Below, piece by piece: positions 16,025 through 24,470 of a DNA stretch of 64,000 bases. The stretch spans positions 8,556,001 through 8,620,000 of the forward strand of contig NZ_CP061913.1 of assembly GCF_019904175.1 (NCBI RefSeq), written 5' to 3'. The DNA is from Dactylosporangium vinaceum (GTDB lineage: Bacteria; Actinomycetota; Actinomycetes; Mycobacteriales; Micromonosporaceae). Numbering within the stretch: the stretch's first letter is position 1; the number at the start of each line of letters is the position of its first letter. The notes under the pieces were generated by a model. The model worked only from the letters and a program-made list of their open reading frames with translations, made no database searches and was not told the origin of the DNA. A program made the position numbers and the translations under genes.

Positions 16025-17308
16025 TCAGGCCTCCACTCTCGCCGAGCGCGCCGCGACGAGCGCGTGCAGCCGGTCGGCCGCCGCGACCGCGAGCTCGGCA
16101 TCGTTGATGTGCAGCGGCGAGTCGACGACCTCGACGCCGCTGCCGGCGACCGCGCCGAGCACCGCGTCGAACAGCGCCGCCGAGGCCTCCGCGTCCTGGA
16201 ACGGCATCTCCGGCGCGTCGAGCGCGGAGACCCCGCCCCGCGGCACGACGAGAACCGCCGGCCCGGCGGCGGCCGCGAGCTTGTCGCCGATCCGCCGCCC
16301 GAGCTCGGCGTTCTCGGCCGGGGTGGTGCGCATCAGCGTCACCGTCGGGTTGTGCACGAAGAACTGCCGGTCGGCGAAGGCCGGCGGCACCGTGTCGCGC
16401 GGGCCGAAGTTCACCATGTCGAGCGCGCCGAGGCTCACCACCTGCGGCAGCCCCGCGGCCCCGGCGGCGGTGAGCCGGTCCGGCCCGGCGGTGAGCACGC
16501 CGCCGACGAGGTCGTCGGCGAGCTCCGTGGTCGTCAGGTCGAGCACACCGGCGAGCAGGCCCGAGCGGGCCAGCCCCTCCAGGGCCCGGCCGCCGGAGCC
16601 GGTGGCGTGGAAGACCAGCACCTCGTAGCCCAGCTCCTCGAGCCGGGCCCGGGCCGCCTCGACGGCCGGGGTGGTGACGCCGAACATCGACGCGGCGACG
16701 AGCGGGCGGTCGTCGGCGGCCGGCTCGCGCCGCGCGTAGGCGCTCGCCATGGCCGCGATCCCGGCGGCGGCGTTGCCGAGAATCGCCCGGGAGATCTGGT
16801 TGATGCCGGCGATGTCCACGACGCTGTACATCATCGTCACATCGGCGGCGCCCACGTACGGCGAGACGTCCCCGGCCGCCATCGTCGACACGATGAGCTT
16901 CGGCAGCCCGATGGGCAGGTCGCGGACGGCCCGGGCGGCGATTGACGACCCGCCGCTGCCGCCGAGCGCGAGCACGCCGTGCACGGCGCCCCGGGCGACG
17001 AGCGGCCCGAGCACGGCGGCCGCCCCCTCACCCATCGCGGTGACGGCGACGCCGCGGTCGTTGCCCTCGCGCAGCGCGGCGATGCTGGTGCCGGCGGCCG
17101 CCGCGACCTCGTCCGGCCCGATCGCGCTCGCCGATGCGCCCGGCGACAGCGCCGCGGGCCGCCCGGCCGCCGGGCGGGTCCCGGCGTCGAGCACGAGCAC
17201 ACCGACGCCGTGGCCGGCCAGCTGCGCGGCCACCCACTCGTATTCGGCGCCCTTGGTGTCGAGCGTGCCGACCAGGGCGACTGTCGGCTGTTCGAAGGCG
17301 CCTGTCAT
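16025..17308 (-). CDS. Tm-1-like ATP-binding domain protein (UPF0261)
   Basis: A 427-residue UPF0261 protein. The opening VALVGTLDTKGAEYEWVA is the family signature; later ALGGSGGSSIAARAVRDLP, the conserved ADVTMMYSVVDIAGINQISR block and FHATGSGGRALEGL follow. The Met at 17308 was chosen as it sits just before the conserved region; an in-frame Met at 17332 is possible. The tomato homologue's N-terminal half, Tm-1, binds tobamovirus replicase and ATP; bacterial members have no settled function. It is first in an operon with the PEP-hydrolase-like barrel and cupin, behind a consensus promoter carrying a LacI-type site. Confidence 0.88.
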   Translation of the reverse strand: MTGAFEQPTVALVGTLDTKGAEYEWVAAQLAGHGVGVLVLDAGTRPAAGRPAALSPGASASAIGPDEVAAAAGTSIAALREGNDRGVAVTAMGEGAAAVLGPLVARGAVHGVLALGGSGGSSIAARAVRDLPIGLPKLIVSTMAAGDVSPYVGAADVTMMYSVVDIAGINQISRAILGNAAAGIAAMASAYARREPAADDRPLVAASMFGVTTPAVEAARARLEELGYEVLVFHATGSGGRALEGLARSGLLAGVLDLTTTELADDLVGGVLTAGPDRLTAAGAAGLPQVVSLGALDMVNFGPRDTVPPAFADRQFFVHNPTVTLMRTTPAENAELGRRIGDKLAAAAGPAVLVVPRGGVSALDAPEMPFQDAEASAALFDAVLGAVAGSGVEVVDSPLHINDAELAVAAADRLHALVAARSARVEA

Positions 17309-17361
17309 GTCCGGGCCGCGGGGCTGGAGCATCGGGGTGTCGTGAGTCGGGTCACCCGCCC

Positions 17362-17390
17362 ATCCTGAATCCCGAAATGAAACGTGTCAA
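17362..17390 (-). promoter_or_regulatory. Promoter of the Tm-1-like operon with overlapping LacI-type operator
   Basis: Reading leftward, TTGACA (17385-17390), 17 bases, CAGGAT (17362-17367): a perfect -35 with a fair -10. The 14-mer at 17377-17390 shared with 14691-14704 overlaps the -35, so a bound LacI-type repressor would block polymerase. Confidence 0.6.
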
Positions 17391-17394
17391 CCGC

Positions 17395-17760
17395 GCCGGC
17401 GGCAGGCGATCCGCCCGTGGACGGCCGCGGTTCGGGCCGGGATCGAAGCGGCGGCGAGGGCGCCGACCCGGTCGAAGCGGGCGTCGAGCGCCTCGTCGCC
17501 GTGGTGGACGACGAGCAGGCCACGACCAGGCGGCGGCCGGCCTCGTCGAGGTCGGCGAACGGCTCGTCGACGAGGTACACGTCCGCGTCCTAGCACAGCA
17601 GCGCGATCCTGAACGTGCGCCCGAGCGCAAGGCGCTCATCGGCGACGCCGCGCTCACCAACCGCGGCACGATCGCGCCGCCGGCTCCGGCCGCGATCGGC
17701 CCGCTGCCGACCGTGTTCGACCGCAACGGCCGCTGCCTGCCCCGGTCTGGACCGAGGCCT
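17395..17760 (-). pseudogene. Remnant of an ABC exporter ATPase C-terminus (CydCD-like)
   Basis: The minus strand carries a decayed nucleotide-binding domain. VGERGV, then ALGRTFRIALLC, then a TAG stop (17590-17592), then in the same frame DADVYLVDEPFADLDEAG, which is a Walker B/D-loop. A frameshift follows, and another frame gives LLVVHHGDEALDARFDRVGA, the normal H-loop region. The signature SGGQ is gone. At least one nonsense codon and one frameshift are therefore needed to read the domain. The rest of the gene is absent, since an intact gene ends at 17766. The 450-bp gap 17309-17765 holds this remnant and the promoter above. Confidence 0.65.
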
Positions 17761-17765
17761 GACGC

Positions 17766-20033
17766 TCACGAGCGCAGCAGCCGCCGGGCGAGGCGCACGC
17801 CCTGCCCGGCGGTCAGGCCCGGCAGGTACGCGCGCAGGACCGCGGAGCCGATCGCCGGGAGGGCGGCCGGGTCGGTGTAGGCGAGGTACAGCGGCCGGTA
17901 CTGCGGCTGGAACTTGGCCTTGAACGCGAGCAGGGCGCGGAAGCCGTAGACCGGCTCCAGGCGGGTTGCGGCGCGGTCCAGCAGGTGCGGCAGGCCGGTC
18001 GGCGGGGGCGGTTCGCGCAGGGCGAGCGGGACGCCGGAGAGGCTCACGTATTCGGCGCCCTCGTCGCGGAACTGCTGGGCCGCGGTGGCGATCAGGAACT
18101 CCATGACACCGTTGACGCCGCCCGGGATGCGGCGCATCACGTCGAGCGTCCAGGCGTTGACGGAGCCCTCGCAGTACACGGGAAGCCAGCTCGTCATGCC
18201 GTGCACAGTGCCCTCGGCGTCCACGGCGACCAGGCAGCGGACCTCGTCGTCGCTGAGCTCGTCGACGCCGCCGAGCGTGAAGCGCATCTCGGGCAGGCCC
18301 TTGGCCTGGCTCCACTCGGCGGAGACGGCCCGGATCTGGGCGGCGATGGCCGGTGGCGCGTCGCGGAAGCGGTGCCACTCGGCGTGCAGGCCGTCGCGGG
18401 CGGCCCGGTTGATCGCCGTCCGCACGTCCTGCCACTGCCGGCCGCGGAACGTCAGCGCGGGCAGCCCGACCCGGGTCTCCTCGGCGACCTGCACGAGGCT
18501 CCAGCCGGCCGCGGCGAGAGCGGCGGCGGTCTCCTCGTCGATGCTGTAGAAGCACGGCCGCCAGCCGCGGGCCAGGCAGTCGCGGCTGAACTCGGCCATC
18601 GCCGCGGCCCGGCGCTCCGGGTCGCCCACGGGGCCGCCGAGGGTCAGCGCGACCGCCGAGTGGACCCGGTAGGCGATGGCGGTGCGGCCGTCGGCGCTGA
18701 ACCAGTACGCGTTGCCGGGCCAGGTCAGCATGTACGACAGCGCGCCGCCGCCGTGCTGCACGAGCAGGCGGCGGGCCCGCTCGGCGGCGTCGTCGGCGAC
18801 GGGGCCGCGGTCGCCGCCGTAGGTCCGGGCGATCCCGGTGAGCACGGCCAGCCAGGCCGCGGTCCCGGCCCAGCCGAGCAGCACCGTCGCGGCCGGGGAG
18901 CGGGCCAGGAAGGCCGGCGGCATGGCGTCGAGGTACCCGACCGGCAACAGCCGCGTCGGCAGGTCGAGCAGCAGCCCGGTGAAGGACGGCACGGGCTCGA
19001 AGTCGTAGCGCAGCAGCCAGCCACCGCCCAGGTACACCAGGCAGGACAGCACCGGACCGCCGGCGCCGAACAGCCAGGCCGCGCGCACCCGGCGCGGGTC
19101 CGAGCGGGCCGGGAAGAGCCGCCGGTGCGCCACCAGCAGGCCGGCCACCACGAGCGGCAGCGCCACCGACGCGACGACGGCCACCGCCTCGGCCGGGTCG
19201 TCGAACGGCTCACCGGGCGCCCGCAGCCGCGCCACGAGGTCGAAGGCGAGCGCCCCGGCCAGCGCGAGCACCAGGTTCGTCGCCACGGCCAGCCACAGCC
19301 CGAGCCGCCGCCCCCGCCGCAGCCCCTCGGCCGCGAGCAGCAGCAGCGCCACCGGTAGTACCGACAGCAGCAGCGGCCCGAGCCCGTCGGCGCGCACCTG
19401 CGCGACGAGCGAGCGGCACTGCGCGCCGAGCTCGGGGTCGGTGCACGCGGCCTGCAGGTCGGCCAGGTCCGGCGGCGCGGCCAGCACCACGAAGCGCAGC
19501 GCGGCCAGCGGCCCCCACGGCGCGGCCAGGGAGGCCACCAGCGGCCCGGCGGCGCAGGCGGCCACCACGAGCGCGAGCAGCGTGCGCCGCTCCGGCGCCC
19601 CCGGCGGCTCCGGGTCAGCCGGGGCCCGCCGGCGCAGCAGCGGCCCGGCCGCCAGCCCGGCGCCGGCGCAGACCACGAGCGCGAAGTCGGCCGGGCGGCC
19701 GGCGTAGAGCAGCATCATGCACGCGGGCACCAGCAGCAGCCGGGTCCGCCGCCGCCACAGCGGGGTCAGCACCGCGCTGCCGGCCAGGATCAGCCCCAGC
19801 ACCGCGGGCAGCGGCCCGATCTCCAGCAGCGTGCCGAGCGGCGTCGGGGCGGCGAGCGGCGGCACCCACCAGCCGGGGACGCGGGCCAGCACCGCCAGCA
19901 GCACCGCCGCGGCCGGCACCGCGCCGCACTCCAGCAGGGCCAGCACGGCGGCGGTGCGCCACCGGCCGAGGCGCCGCACGACGGGCAGCGCCAGGCCGAG
20001 CCCGGCGACGGTGGTCACGATGACGGCGATCAA
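17766..20033 (-). CDS. MprF-like aminoacyl-lipid synthase (DUF2156 domain) with N-terminal membrane region
   Basis: A 755-residue membrane protein. The TTG start at 20033 is supported by GAGGAGG 7 bases upstream and a TTGA overlap with the preceding stop. Residues 1-410 hold about 12 hydrophobic helices; about 415-755 form the DUF2156 catalytic domain of GNAT-like fold. Blocks include GGALSYMLTWPGNAYWF, WRPCFYSIDE, SEWSQAKGLPEMRFTLGG, VDAEGTVHGMTSWLP, IPGGVNGVMEFLIA and YGFRALLAFKAKFQPQYRPLY. The domain transfers an amino acid from aminoacyl-tRNA to phosphatidylglycerol or a related lipid, lowering surface charge and sensitivity to cationic peptides. The co-encoded hydrolase upstream mirrors synthase/hydrolase pairs known in Corynebacterium and Enterococcus. 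Confidence 0.88.
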   Translation of the reverse strand: MIAVIVTTVAGLGLALPVVRRLGRWRTAAVLALLECGAVPAAAVLLAVLARVPGWWVPPLAAPTPLGTLLEIGPLPAVLGLILAGSAVLTPLWRRRTRLLLVPACMMLLYAGRPADFALVVCAGAGLAAGPLLRRRAPADPEPPGAPERRTLLALVVAACAAGPLVASLAAPWGPLAALRFVVLAAPPDLADLQAACTDPELGAQCRSLVAQVRADGLGPLLLSVLPVALLLLAAEGLRRGRRLGLWLAVATNLVLALAGALAFDLVARLRAPGEPFDDPAEAVAVVASVALPLVVAGLLVAHRRLFPARSDPRRVRAAWLFGAGGPVLSCLVYLGGGWLLRYDFEPVPSFTGLLLDLPTRLLPVGYLDAMPPAFLARSPAATVLLGWAGTAAWLAVLTGIARTYGGDRGPVADDAAERARRLLVQHGGGALSYMLTWPGNAYWFSADGRTAIAYRVHSAVALTLGGPVGDPERRAAAMAEFSRDCLARGWRPCFYSIDEETAAALAAAGWSLVQVAEETRVGLPALTFRGRQWQDVRTAINRAARDGLHAEWHRFRDAPPAIAAQIRAVSAEWSQAKGLPEMRFTLGGVDELSDDEVRCLVAVDAEGTVHGMTSWLPVYCEGSVNAWTLDVMRRIPGGVNGVMEFLIATAAQQFRDEGAEYVSLSGVPLALREPPPPTGLPHLLDRAATRLEPVYGFRALLAFKAKFQPQYRPLYLAYTDPAALPAIGSAVLRAYLPGLTAGQGVRLARRLLRS

Positions 20034-21346
20034 CGCGGTGCCTCCTCGGTGAGGCCCAGGCGGGCGGCGAGTGTCGGCAGGGCCACGACGAGGCCCTGCC
20101 CCCAGACGGCCCAGCTGTGCCCGCCCGGCAGCTCCCACCACCGCACCTGCATCCCGGCGCCCTCGCAGGCGGTCCGGATGATCTTCTGCTGCGGCCCGTA
20201 TTCGGCGTCCTCCCGCCCGGCGACGATGAGCCCCAGGGTGTCGGGGAACTGCCGGGCCGCCATGATGTCGCGCGGGTTGACCCGGGCGAACGCGGCCGCA
20301 TCGCCGCCGAACGCGGCGGCGACGGTGCCCTTGCGATCCCCCAGTGTCGGCTCGGCCTGCCCGGAGATGTCCAGGAACGTGGGGTACCGGTCGGGCCGCC
20401 GGACGCCGAGCTGCAGCGCGCACGTCCCGCCGTAGGAGTAGCCGCCGACCACCCAGTGCCGCGGGTCCGGGTCGACGCCCAGGTGGGTGCGCACCCAGTC
20501 GGGGACGTCATCGGCGAGGTACGTCTCGACGTTGCCGAGCTTCGAGTCCATGCACAGCGGGTTGGCCATCACGGAGCCGAGCCCGTCGGGCATGACCACG
20601 ATCGGCGCGAGCCCGTCGTGCAGGCGGGCGAACTCGTTCATGACCGCCTCGATGTGCCCGCCGTCGAGCCAGTCCCGCGGGGTGCCGGGCTGGCCGGAGA
20701 TCAGGATCAGGACCGGGAGCTGGGCGCGCGGCACCGACAGGTAGGCCGGCGGCAGGTAGATCCAGGCCGGCCGGGCCGCGAACCCGGAGCGCGCCCCCGG
20801 GATCGGCGTGTTCATCAGCCGCCCGTGCAGCCCGAGCTGCGAGGGCCGCCGCCACACCGCCACGAGCCCCCGCCCGGGCGCCGGCGCGACCACTGCGGGC
20901 GCGGCGACGGTGGCGTCCACGACGCTGATCATGTCGGACGGGCGCATGCCGAGCGCGGCCCGCAGGCTGTCGTACTGCCCGAACATCGCATTGATCTCGG
21001 AGGCGCACCCGGCCAGTGCGACAAGGGCCGCGGCCACCGCCAGCAGCCGCCGGACCCAGCCGCGGCCGGGCCACCACAGCGCGGCGAGCGCCACCCCGGC
21101 CAGGCCGAGCCCGGCCCAGACGAGCACCATCGTGGGCAGCGCGTCCGGGAACGGCCGCCAGACCCGGTCGACGACGTAGCCGCCGGTCAGTGCCAGGGTC
21201 GCGGCGACACCGCAGGCGACCAGGGCCCACCCGGCCCGGCGCCGGGCCGCGCCGTAGAGCAGCAGCCCGAGCGCCGCGATCGCCGCCGCGGACACCGCGA
21301 ACGGCACGGGCCCGTGCAGGAGCGGCCAGTCGAGGGGCCGCTTCAC
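20030..21346 (-). CDS. Membrane-anchored alpha/beta hydrolase (esterase family), possible aminoacyl-lipid hydrolase
   Basis: A 438-residue protein: about four N-terminal helices (1-140), then an esterase-D/antigen-85-like alpha/beta hydrolase domain. The nucleophile is in GGYSYGG (GxSxG); VVMPDGLG and LIVAGREDAEYG fit the strand before the acid residue, and GGHSWAVWG holds the catalytic histidine. The GTG start has GGAGGAG 8 bases upstream and overlaps the preceding small gene's stop. The catalytic domain should face outside. Because it is coupled to an MprF-like synthase, removal of amino acids from lipids is the most economical role (inference); a mycolyl-type transferase or general esterase is the alternative. 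Confidence 0.85.
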   Translation of the reverse strand: MKRPLDWPLLHGPVPFAVSAAAIAALGLLLYGAARRRAGWALVACGVAATLALTGGYVVDRVWRPFPDALPTMVLVWAGLGLAGVALAALWWPGRGWVRRLLAVAAALVALAGCASEINAMFGQYDSLRAALGMRPSDMISVVDATVAAPAVVAPAPGRGLVAVWRRPSQLGLHGRLMNTPIPGARSGFAARPAWIYLPPAYLSVPRAQLPVLILISGQPGTPRDWLDGGHIEAVMNEFARLHDGLAPIVVMPDGLGSVMANPLCMDSKLGNVETYLADDVPDWVRTHLGVDPDPRHWVVGGYSYGGTCALQLGVRRPDRYPTFLDISGQAEPTLGDRKGTVAAAFGGDAAAFARVNPRDIMAARQFPDTLGLIVAGREDAEYGPQQKIIRTACEGAGMQVRWWELPGGHSWAVWGQGLVVALPTLAARLGLTEEAPR

Positions 21347-21615
21347 TGCAGCCGCTCCTCCGGCCGGGGCCGCATCGGGTGCGGCGAGTGCGGGGCGCGC
21401 GGCCGGTGACAATGCCACGTTGAGCGCCGCCCGGGCGGCCCGGCCCGGTGCGAGGGCTTGATCGCCCGGGACAGGTCCCCGGCACACGGCGGTGTCGTGT
21501 AGTCGGTGCGCACCACCACGGGCGCCGACCGCCCCGCCGCCGCCGAGATCAGGTCGGCCGCCGCGCCCAGCACCACTGCCGCACCGAGCAACGCCGCCGC
21601 CATCCGAGTTCGCAC
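21343..21615 (-). CDS. Small secreted or membrane-tethered protein
   Basis: A 90-residue protein starting at GTG 21615: basic MRTR, a hydrophobic segment AALLGAAVVLGAAADLISAAA, then a polar tail with two cysteines and many Pro/Arg/His. Its TGA overlaps the GTG of the hydrolase (21343-21346), which argues that it is translated and coupled to the following two genes. I recognise no family. It may be a leader or accessory subunit of the lipid-modification operon. Confidence 0.5.
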   Translation of the reverse strand: MRTRMAAALLGAAVVLGAAADLISAAAGRSAPVVVRTDYTTPPCAGDLSRAIKPSHRAGPPGRRSTWHCHRPRAPHSPHPMRPRPEERLQ

Positions 21616-21708
21616 ACTCTCATGACGTTTTGATCGATGCGCCGGGTTCCTTCACCGGAGCAGGAATCTCCGGGCGGCGCTTCGATGCCGCCGCCCGGAG
21701 CCGTCCGG

Positions 21709-23307
21709 CTACGCGCTGTGCAGGGTCGAGGTGCCGGCCTCGGTGACGTAGGAGGCAGTCGTCGCGGTCGGCGCCTGGCGGACGTCGATGGTGTCGACCG
21801 TGCGGGCGTCGGTGCGCCACTCCCGGCGGTCCACGGTGCAGCGCAGGTAGCCGCGGCGGGAGCCGTCGAAGTAGCGGACGTGGGGGTTCAGGGTCGGGTT
21901 GAGGGCCTTGAGCGGGGCGTCGAAGGCGATCGGGAAGTCGGAGCTGATCGACGTGGCCGTGAACTCGACGGCCACCGGCGCCTGCTCCGGCCTGTCGAAG
22001 TCGATGCGCAGCTCGCTCATCCAGGTGGAGTGGATGTCGCCGGCCAGGACCACCGGGTTGCTGACCTTCGCGTCGGCCAGGTGCTGCAGCAGGCGGGTGC
22101 GCTGCGGGGCGTAGCCGTCCCACTGGTCGAGGTTGGCGATGATCGGAGGGACGCCGCCGGTCGGGTTGGGGAACTTGATCCGGCTCATCATCACCTGCTG
22201 GGCGATGACGTTCCAGCGGGCCGGCGAGTGCTCCAGGCCGTCGGCGAGCCAGCGCTCCTGGTCCTCGCCGGTGAGGGTGCCGGTGACGTTGGCCGTGCCG
22301 GCCTGCGCGAGGCCGAAGTCGCCCGGGAAGCCGCCGGGCTGGTCGCTGCGATACTGCCGGGTGTCCAGCACGTTGAGCCGGGCGAGGCGGCCGAAGTCGA
22401 AGCGGCGGAAGATGCGCAGGTCGGCGCGGCCGGGCCGCAGATCGGCGCGGATCGGCATGTGCTCGTAGTAGGCCTGGTAGGCCGCGGCGCGCTGGCGGGC
22501 GAAGTCGGCCGGCGACTGGTGCTTCGCGCCCGTGTCGTCGATCTCGTCGGTCAGGGCCGCGTAGTTGTTCTCGGTCTCGTGGTCGTCCCACGTGACGATC
22601 CACGGGAAGGCGGCGTGCGCCATCTGCAGGACCGGGTCGCTCTTGTACTGCGCGTGCCTCGCCCGATAGTCGCCGAGCGTGACGAGCTGATCGAGGCCCG
22701 GCGTCTGCGGTGTCGTGTGGTTGCGGTCGGCGAAGCGGCTCGACGGGTCGTACTCGTAGATGTAGTCGCCGAGGTGCAGTACCACATCCAGGTCCTCGGC
22801 CGCGACGCCCGCGTAGGCCGGCCAGTAGCCGTTCTGGTAGTCCTGGCAGTTGACGATGGCGAAGCGCAGGCGGCCCCCGTCCAGCCACGGCGGCGGGGCC
22901 GTCTTCGTGCGGCCGGTCGGGCTGATCGCGCCGAGCGCCCGGAAGCGGTAGCAGTACTCCCGCCCGGGAAGCAGGCCGCGCGCGTCGACGTGCACGGAGT
23001 GGGCCAGCTCGGGCCGCGCGAGCACGGAGCCGGAGCGGACGACCTTGCGGAACCGGTCGTCGAGGGCGACCTGCCACTCCACCTCGACGGGCCGGTCCGG
23101 CCGGCCGGCGCGCAGCAGGCGGGTCCACAGGATGACGCCGTCGGGTAAGGGGTCGCCGCTGGCCACGCCGAGGGCGAAGGGCGTGGCCGGGTCGCCGGGG
23201 TGGCCGTGCTCGTCGTGGCCGGTGTGTGCGGACGCCGCGGCGGCCGGCAGCAGCACCGCACCGGCCGTCACCGCCGCCCCGCCGAGGACTTGCCGTCGAG
23301 TCAGCAT
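21709..23307 (-). CDS. phoD: Alkaline phosphatase D (PhoD-like) with Tat signal
   Basis: A 532-residue PhoD-family phosphodiesterase/phosphatase. The N-terminus TRRQVLGGAAVTAGA is a Tat signal, followed by the beta-sandwich PhoD_N domain with LGVASGDPLPDGVILWTRL. Catalytic-domain motifs are VNCQDYQNGY, LHLGDYIYEYD, WDDHETENN, DTRQYRSDQPGG and LAGDIHSTW, with the metal ligands D, D-Y, N, H expected for Fe/Ca-dependent PhoD. It acts outside the cell, releasing phosphate from phosphodiesters such as teichoic acid or lipids. It follows the Gfo/Idh gene by 41 bp and may share its transcript, although PhoD genes are usually phosphate-regulated. Confidence 0.93.
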   Translation of the reverse strand: MLTRRQVLGGAAVTAGAVLLPAAAASAHTGHDEHGHPGDPATPFALGVASGDPLPDGVILWTRLLRAGRPDRPVEVEWQVALDDRFRKVVRSGSVLARPELAHSVHVDARGLLPGREYCYRFRALGAISPTGRTKTAPPPWLDGGRLRFAIVNCQDYQNGYWPAYAGVAAEDLDVVLHLGDYIYEYDPSSRFADRNHTTPQTPGLDQLVTLGDYRARHAQYKSDPVLQMAHAAFPWIVTWDDHETENNYAALTDEIDDTGAKHQSPADFARQRAAAYQAYYEHMPIRADLRPGRADLRIFRRFDFGRLARLNVLDTRQYRSDQPGGFPGDFGLAQAGTANVTGTLTGEDQERWLADGLEHSPARWNVIAQQVMMSRIKFPNPTGGVPPIIANLDQWDGYAPQRTRLLQHLADAKVSNPVVLAGDIHSTWMSELRIDFDRPEQAPVAVEFTATSISSDFPIAFDAPLKALNPTLNPHVRYFDGSRRGYLRCTVDRREWRTDARTVDTIDVRQAPTATTASYVTEAGTSTLHSA

Positions 23308-23348
23308 GGGCCCACCCTGCCTGTCGCATCCGAACACCGGCCTAACGC

Positions 23349-24470
23349 TCACTGCATTCTTCGCGGCGCGGGCAGCGTGATCCGGTGCGGCGCGCGCGCC
23401 CACGCCACGCCCAGCTCCGAGAACAGCGCCGGCGCCGCGACCGCGGCCTCGATCGTGTCGAGGACGCCGTCGATCACCAGGCCGCCGCCGTCCGGGTGCG
23501 GCCGCAGGAAGCGGCCGGGCACCGGGGTCGGGGGCGGTGCGGCCAGGACGGCCTCGAGGAGCCGGGTGAACGTCTCGGTGCGGGCCAGCCCGGCCACGAG
23601 CGGTGTGCTGCGGTCGGCCCGGTGGTCGAGGAGGTTGTCCAGGAGGGGGACGCGCGCCGTCGTGTGCCACTGGCCGCCCGCGCCGATCCGGTAGCGGTCG
23701 GCCGGGTAGGCGAGGCGGGCGCCGTCCGCGACGAGCTCGCCGTGCAGGAAGCGGTCGCTGCTCACCGTCACCGCGGCGAGCAGTGACACGCCGCCGGCCC
23801 CGGTCAGGCGCAGGCAGGCGGTGTCCTCGACCTCGATGGCGTGGCTGCGGTAGCGCTCCAGCTCCAGCACCAGCGGATCGCGCAGGCCGGCGGCCAGGAC
23901 GGCCAGGCCCTGCATGACGCCGTGGGAGAACTGGTTGGCGATGGCCCCGTCCACGACGTCCTGATCGCCGAGTCGCCGCCGTCCGGCCCAGTCGGCGCGG
24001 GTGAAGTACGCGTCGGGGCGCCACCACGCACCGGCCACGGCCGCGTGCCGCAGGTCGCCGACCGCGTCGGTGAACGCGCCGAGCGACGCCGACCCGAGGG
24101 CCTGGAAGCCGACCTGGGCGGCCACACCGTGCCGCTGCAGGGCGCCGGTGAGCTCGGCGAACTCGCGTGAGCTACGCACGGCGGGCTTCTCGATGAGCAG
24201 GTCGGCGCCGGCCGCGGCGGCGGCGAGCGCGGTGCCGGCCCGGGCGTGTGGGGGCGTGGCGATCACGACGATGTCGGGCCGGGCCCGGGTCAGCATCGTG
24301 TCGACGTCGGTGAACTGGGGCACGCCCTCGACCGGCGCGCCCTCGGCGGCCTCGGCCGGGCGGCGTCCGGCCAGCGCCACCAGCCGCGCCCGCCCGGCGG
24401 CCGCCAGCCGGTGCACGGCCCGGCGGTGCACCAGGCCGTAGCCGTTCGGCCCGACGACCGCGACCCTCAT
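23349..24470 (-). CDS. Gfo/Idh/MocA-family oxidoreductase
   Basis: A 373-residue NAD(P)-dependent oxidoreductase. The N-terminal Rossmann strand is RVAVVGPNGYGLVHRRAV with an unusual G-P-N-G-Y-G in place of G-x-G-x-x-G; then DIVVIATPPHARAG and LLIEKPAVRS carry the conserved E-K-P. The C-terminal half is the alpha/beta substrate domain (VDGAIANQFSHGVMQGL). The start overlaps the FAD oxidoreductase stop by 4 bp (24467-24470). It probably oxidises or reduces a sugar, inositol or amino-sugar derivative together with its partner. Substrate unknown. Confidence 0.87.
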   Translation of the reverse strand: MRVAVVGPNGYGLVHRRAVHRLAAAGRARLVALAGRRPAEAAEGAPVEGVPQFTDVDTMLTRARPDIVVIATPPHARAGTALAAAAAGADLLIEKPAVRSSREFAELTGALQRHGVAAQVGFQALGSASLGAFTDAVGDLRHAAVAGAWWRPDAYFTRADWAGRRRLGDQDVVDGAIANQFSHGVMQGLAVLAAGLRDPLVLELERYRSHAIEVEDTACLRLTGAGGVSLLAAVTVSSDRFLHGELVADGARLAYPADRYRIGAGGQWHTTARVPLLDNLLDHRADRSTPLVAGLARTETFTRLLEAVLAAPPPTPVPGRFLRPHPDGGGLVIDGVLDTIEAAVAAPALFSELGVAWARAPHRITLPAPRRMQ

